Source: Peptococcaceae bacterium UBA3933 (GTDB taxonomy: Bacteria > Bacillota > Peptococcia > Peptococcales > BICA1-8). From it: 15,269 bases of DNA. The translations under genes were made by a program, and so were the position numbers. The first letter of the stretch is position 1; the number at the start of each line of letters is the position of its first letter. The notes beneath the pieces are model-generated. The model did not search any database. It saw only the letters and a list, made by a program, of their open reading frames with translations, and was not told where the DNA came from. This document shows, in pieces, positions 12,559 through 15,269 of this stretch. The stretch is taken from contig DGEF01000098.1 in NCBI GenBank assembly GCA_002385805.1, positions 666-15,934 on the forward strand. The letters are read 5' to 3'.

Positions 12559-13249
12559 CACGTTGTTTTATGGTAATTTCTTCTGTTAAACTTTTACTCA
12601 ATAACTTCCTAATAAAATGATAATTATCCACTAATGTAACATGGACTAATTGAGCCGGGTCTTGTTTTCTTAGCTTATAAACATGTTGAATGGAAAACCC
12701 TATTAATCCGGCAATAAGTACAGTACCTATTCCTGCTAAGCCTCCCATTAAATAACCGGCAATTAAAGCACAGGTTTCAATAATTCCCCTGATTAACCAA
12801 ACAGGCTTTTTTGTTTTCTTAATTAAAGCCAGCATTAAACTGTCACGTGGTCCGGAGCCTAGTTCTGCCCTCATATAAAAATATGTAGCCCAGCCAAATA
12901 AATAGATACCGAAAAATAACATAAAATACTGTTGAAAAACATTGCCGGCTAAAGGAACTAAATTATTGGCTTGTAGGATATCCACAAAATAACCTATTAA
13001 AATTGTATTTAAAATAGTACCAATCCCGGGTATTTCCCCTAAAAAGGTACTGATAATTACCAGAATAACTCCCACTAATTGGCTAACCTGGCCTAAACTT
13101 AAACCGGTGTGATTAGTTACCCCTAAATGAAACACATCCCAGGGGGATGCGCCCAACTGGGAATGAACAGTTAAGACAATTCCCAGTGCAAAAAGAAATA
13201 AACCGAAAATAAGTGTAGTTAGCCTTTTAATTATTTCCCGGATTATCAT
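12542..13249 (-). CDS. YczE/YyaS-family integral membrane protein
   Basis: 235 residues, five to six membrane helices between residues 10 and about 190, then a polar, basic cytoplasmic tail. The family phrases LGASPWDVFHLGV (about 32-44) and its half-repeat ELGSGPRDSLM (about 129-139) are present, as is the Gly-rich GEIPGIGTILNTILIGYFVD. Bacillus YczE is needed for surfactin/bacillaene-type products and is likely a helper membrane protein, but the molecular function is unknown. ATG at 13247-13249 with TAGGTGA upstream and a good promoter (13281-13309). Monocistronic between two terminators. Confidence 0.85.
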   Translation of the reverse strand: MIIREIIKRLTTLIFGLFLFALGIVLTVHSQLGASPWDVFHLGVTNHTGLSLGQVSQLVGVILVIISTFLGEIPGIGTILNTILIGYFVDILQANNLVPLAGNVFQQYFMLFFGIYLFGWATYFYMRAELGSGPRDSLMLALIKKTKKPVWLIRGIIETCALIAGYLMGGLAGIGTVLIAGLIGFSIQHVYKLRKQDPAQLVHVTLVDNYHFIRKLLSKSLTEEITIKQREKRVG

Positions 13250-13280
13250 AATTTTTCACCTAGTTTTAAAAATGTAAACT

Positions 13281-13309
13281 ATTATATAGTATAACACCAT
13301 TTTTAGAAA
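13281..13309 (-). promoter_or_regulatory. Promoter of the YczE-like gene
   Basis: Minus-strand TTTCTA (13304-13309), 17-nt spacer, perfect TATAAT (13281-13286). It follows directly after the terminator of the DUF438 gene. Confidence 0.7.
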
Positions 13310-13342
13310 ATGTACCCTAGAACTTTTAAAACTTTAGGCTTA

Positions 13343-13376
13343 AAAAATTAATGCGGTCTATAGACCGCTAATAAAA
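13343..13376. terminator. Terminator of the DUF438 gene
   Basis: GCGGTC-TATA-GACCGC (13353-13368), a perfect 6-bp GC stem with a four-base loop. On the minus strand it is followed by ATTAATTTTTT, and plus-strand AT runs flank it as well. It begins two bases after the stop codon of the DUF438 gene. Confidence 0.85.
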
Positions 13377-13377
13377 A

Positions 13378-14601
13378 TTATTCAGACAAAAGTCTTTTTT
13401 CCCCTGTAATTTTCTGAATGGATTTAATGTTTTGGGTTACTTCCAAGGTTCCCTGATACTCACCTTTTTCATCTCGGACAGCAAAGTACCTAATGTAGAC
13501 AAAATTATCTCCTAATTTAATCCAGAAATCTTCGTGGTCCTTAACACCTGCTTTAAAGTCTTCAACCAGTTTATTGACAATATGAACACTAGCCGGTGGG
13601 TGACAATTTTCTACTTTACGACCTATTACACTTTTAGTCCTGGCAAAAATCCGCTCTTTACCCTGAGAAAAATACTTTACTATCCCTTCCTTGTTGACAA
13701 AGGTAATATCTACCGGCAAATGATTAAAAATCAAAGATATCTCCTTAGGAGTTAATATTCCTGTCTCAAATTTTATATAACCGTGAGGAGATAACTTTTC
13801 TTCCGGCTCTTTACTTTCTACATTAACATTAACCGGTCGCCATTGTTTTTCCGGCTGAATCAAACAGTAACCTATTTCATCACTCTCCTCAGCAATTGCA
13901 AGAAATTCATCCTCAGAGAGAGTCTCTAAAACCATGGGGAAAAGAATATTTTCCTCTTTAAAAATCATTTCTGTTACTTTAGTTAAAGCTTTGTTAAGTT
14001 CTTCCTTTACTTTTTCTTTATTACCTTTATAATCAATAAGCAAATTTTTTACCTGTTTTAATTCTTCTCTGATTTCGTCATCAACACCCCACATTACTTT
14101 AGGTGGAGCGGTAATTCCATATTTCTCTAGATAAGGAAAAATTAAATTTTCTTTACGACTATAATGCTTATCAATATCTAAAAGCTGATTCAAATCCTCT
14201 AAAAGTTTAAGTCTATTTTCTTCGGTATCCCGAGCTAAAAACTCTTCTAAATCAGGTCGCATTTTTTCTAGAATCAATTTTTCAATGGCCCTGTTTTCCA
14301 ACTTAAATGTATGAATGGGATGACCGGGTATTTCCTCCGGTTTTTGCTGCCGATGGATTTCTTCTATTGAGCCTTTGAATAAGGCAGCATGAACATCACA
14401 AAGCCTTTGAATCTCCTCTACCGGTATCCCTTCCTTGATCAAGGCCTGTTCCAGTTGGGAAATTTCATTTACAGATACACCTTTAAAATTTTTTTCAAAT
14501 TTAGGTTTAACTTCTTCTACAGTTTTTCCGCTATGGAGTTCTTTAATAATTTCCTTTAAAATTTTTTGACGGTATTCTCTGTTATTTATTATCTCGCTCA
14601 T
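13378..14601 (-). CDS. DUF438-hemerythrin-PAS protein, probable redox/gas sensor
   Basis: 407 residues, soluble. Residues about 8-75 are the DUF438 helical domain (EIIKELHSGKTVEEVKPKF). About 90-225 is a hemerythrin-like HHE bundle with candidate metal ligands H94/H97, H146, E151 and E216/E217 (PGHPIHTFKLEN, DKHYSRKENLIFPYLE, FKEENILFP). About 285-398 is a PAS domain (HLPVDITFVNKEGIVKYFSQ... IGRKVENCHPPASVHIV...) with C333-H334, seen in this family and a possible heme or metal contact. There is no HTH, kinase or GGDEF output, so it probably senses O2, NO or iron and acts through a partner. ATG at 14599-14601 after AGGGGG. Upstream lies the half-palindrome TATTAGTAA. Confidence 0.85.
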   Translation of the reverse strand: MSEIINNREYRQKILKEIIKELHSGKTVEEVKPKFEKNFKGVSVNEISQLEQALIKEGIPVEEIQRLCDVHAALFKGSIEEIHRQQKPEEIPGHPIHTFKLENRAIEKLILEKMRPDLEEFLARDTEENRLKLLEDLNQLLDIDKHYSRKENLIFPYLEKYGITAPPKVMWGVDDEIREELKQVKNLLIDYKGNKEKVKEELNKALTKVTEMIFKEENILFPMVLETLSEDEFLAIAEESDEIGYCLIQPEKQWRPVNVNVESKEPEEKLSPHGYIKFETGILTPKEISLIFNHLPVDITFVNKEGIVKYFSQGKERIFARTKSVIGRKVENCHPPASVHIVNKLVEDFKAGVKDHEDFWIKLGDNFVYIRYFAVRDEKGEYQGTLEVTQNIKSIQKITGEKRLLSE

Positions 14602-14667
14602 TTTAGCCCCCTCTGTTTCCTAATACTTTATTTAATTATTCAATTTCTGATTACATGATTGATACAA

Positions 14668-14681
14668 CTAGTATTAGTAAC
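14668..14681. promoter_or_regulatory. Imperfect palindrome upstream of the DUF438 gene
   Basis: ACTAGTATTAGT (10 of 12 symmetric) overlapping TATTAGTAA (14672-14680), the same half-site as in the 19-bp palindrome at 8300-8318. It lies about 70 bp before the DUF438 start. A shared regulator is inferred only. Confidence 0.35.
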
Positions 14682-14698
14682 AAGGATTGTTTTTATTA

Positions 14699-14727
14699 TT
14701 ATAAAAAACCGCTATTTGAGCGGTTTT
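14699..14727 (-). terminator. Terminator (second of a tandem pair)
   Basis: AAAACCGCT (14705-14713) and AGCGGTTTT (14719-14727) pair over nine bases. On the minus strand a TTTTTT run follows, shielding the DUF438 gene from upstream transcription. Confidence 0.8.
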
Positions 14728-14729
14728 GA

Positions 14730-14766
14730 GAAAAATAATCTAAAGGGCTTATAGCCCTTTAGATTA
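14730..14766 (-). terminator. Terminator (first of a tandem pair)
   Basis: TAATCTAAAGGGCT (14736-14749) and AGCCCTTTAGATTA (14753-14766) form a perfect 14-bp stem with loop TAT. On the minus strand TTATTTTT follows. It lies just after the decayed coding tract at 14770-15170. Confidence 0.85.
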
Positions 14767-14788
14767 GTGGAAAAAACTATATGTCCTG

Positions 14789-15164
14789 TCATTGAATAAA
14801 ACTTGTCAGAATTTTTGAAATCATTTTAAAAAACATATTCATATAATTCTTTATGTTTTGCAAGATATTGTAATTCATCTTCAGTTTATATAGTATCGGA
14901 AAGGTTTGTATTATATATTTTAAAAGTTTTTTTAAAAACTTTACTGCCTTTTTATTTTTAAACTTTTCAGTATCCTTTTCAACTTTCACAAAACAGAGAA
15001 ACAGCGACAAAGAAATAAAAATATTAAAATCTTCAGGTATATCAGGAGAAGTATTGTTTGACGCTATTAAACATTGTTTGCAAATGTTGAACGATTCTGG
15101 TGGAGCTTTACATACGAGCAATGTTATAGATAAAACTCTTTTATCATACTAATCGCTCCTTTTT
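14789..15164 (-). pseudogene. Very AT-rich tract, probable decayed gene of unknown origin
   Basis: On the minus strand a textbook start (AAAAAAGGAG, then ATG at 15149-15151) opens MIKEFYL and stops at once. Another frame is open for 110 codons (TTG at 15119-15121, no ribosome site; holds APPESFNICKQCLIAS then a Lys-rich stretch). A third frame gives a protein-like piece, TEDELQYLAKHKELYEYVF (14829-14885), bounded by stops, with FKIYNTNLSDTI just upstream. Such frame hopping suggests frameshift decay. G+C is well below that of the neighbours, hinting at transfer. No family is recognised. The remainder to 15269 shows only AT-rich sequence with a 7-bp hairpin (TTTCATT/AATGAAA, about 15199-15216). 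Confidence 0.4.
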
Positions 15165-15269
15165 TTATTTTCTATTGAAAGTTTAGTTTTGGTTAATTTT
15201 CATTCACAAATGAAAGTTTTTTAATAAATTGGGGTCGATATGTTTAGAATATTATAAACGGTTTTATGC

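Noticed and set aside
15195..15225. Plus-strand terminator with AT-only 7-bp hairpin and T run
   Set aside because: The stem is weak and no plus-strand gene precedes it in the window.

Overview
The window comes from a low-GC Gram-positive bacterium of the Firmicutes, most likely a spore-forming or spore-lineage anaerobe of the class Clostridia. The grounds are the AT-rich codon use (about one third G+C by eye), strong AGGAGG-type ribosome sites, a T-box leader before ileS, the ylm-sepF-divIVA-ileS division cluster, and clostridial families such as DUF1540, YczE and DUF438. I cannot name a genus from sequence alone.

Bases 1-8199 are read on the minus strand and form the conserved cell-division neighbourhood. 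In transcription order it holds ylmD (purine nucleoside phosphorylase/laccase-fold), a small zinc-ribbon protein closed by a terminator, a HlyD-like membrane protein, ylmE (PLP-binding YggS family), sepF, proC, ylmG/yggT, ylmH, divIVA, a divergent nucleosidase-like gene with its own promoter, and finally ileS (5' part only, running off the left edge) behind its own promoter and an isoleucine-type T-box. From the HlyD-like gene to yggT the genes are packed 3-22 nt apart. The yggT-ylmH and ylmH-divIVA junctions, and the ylmD-zinc ribbon junction, instead hold about 160-220 nt of unusual short-period repeats (periods 6, 7, 8 and 10).

Bases 8340-10890 are on the plus strand: an unrecognised four-helix membrane protein, a DHA2-type MFS exporter and a Coq7-like ferritin-fold diiron protein. 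The last two share a striking arrangement. A perfect inverted repeat (15 bp and 10 bp) brackets a promoter-like sequence, and its right arm covers or abuts the ribosome-binding site. The site would therefore be hidden in read-through RNA and free in RNA started locally. A perfect 19-bp palindrome precedes the membrane-protein gene.

Bases 10921-14601 alternate in direction and are separated by strong terminators: a LysM-G5-M23 cell-wall peptidase (minus), a DUF1540 cysteine-rich protein (plus), a YczE-like membrane protein (minus) and a DUF438-hemerythrin-PAS sensor-like protein (minus). Bases 14700-15269 hold tandem terminators and a very AT-rich tract that looks like a decayed minus-strand gene.

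The left half is cell division and wall growth (DivIVA, SepF, YlmG) with housekeeping (IleRS, ProC, PLP homeostasis, ribosome rescue). The right half is a set of small accessory units for export, metal or redox sensing and wall remodelling.
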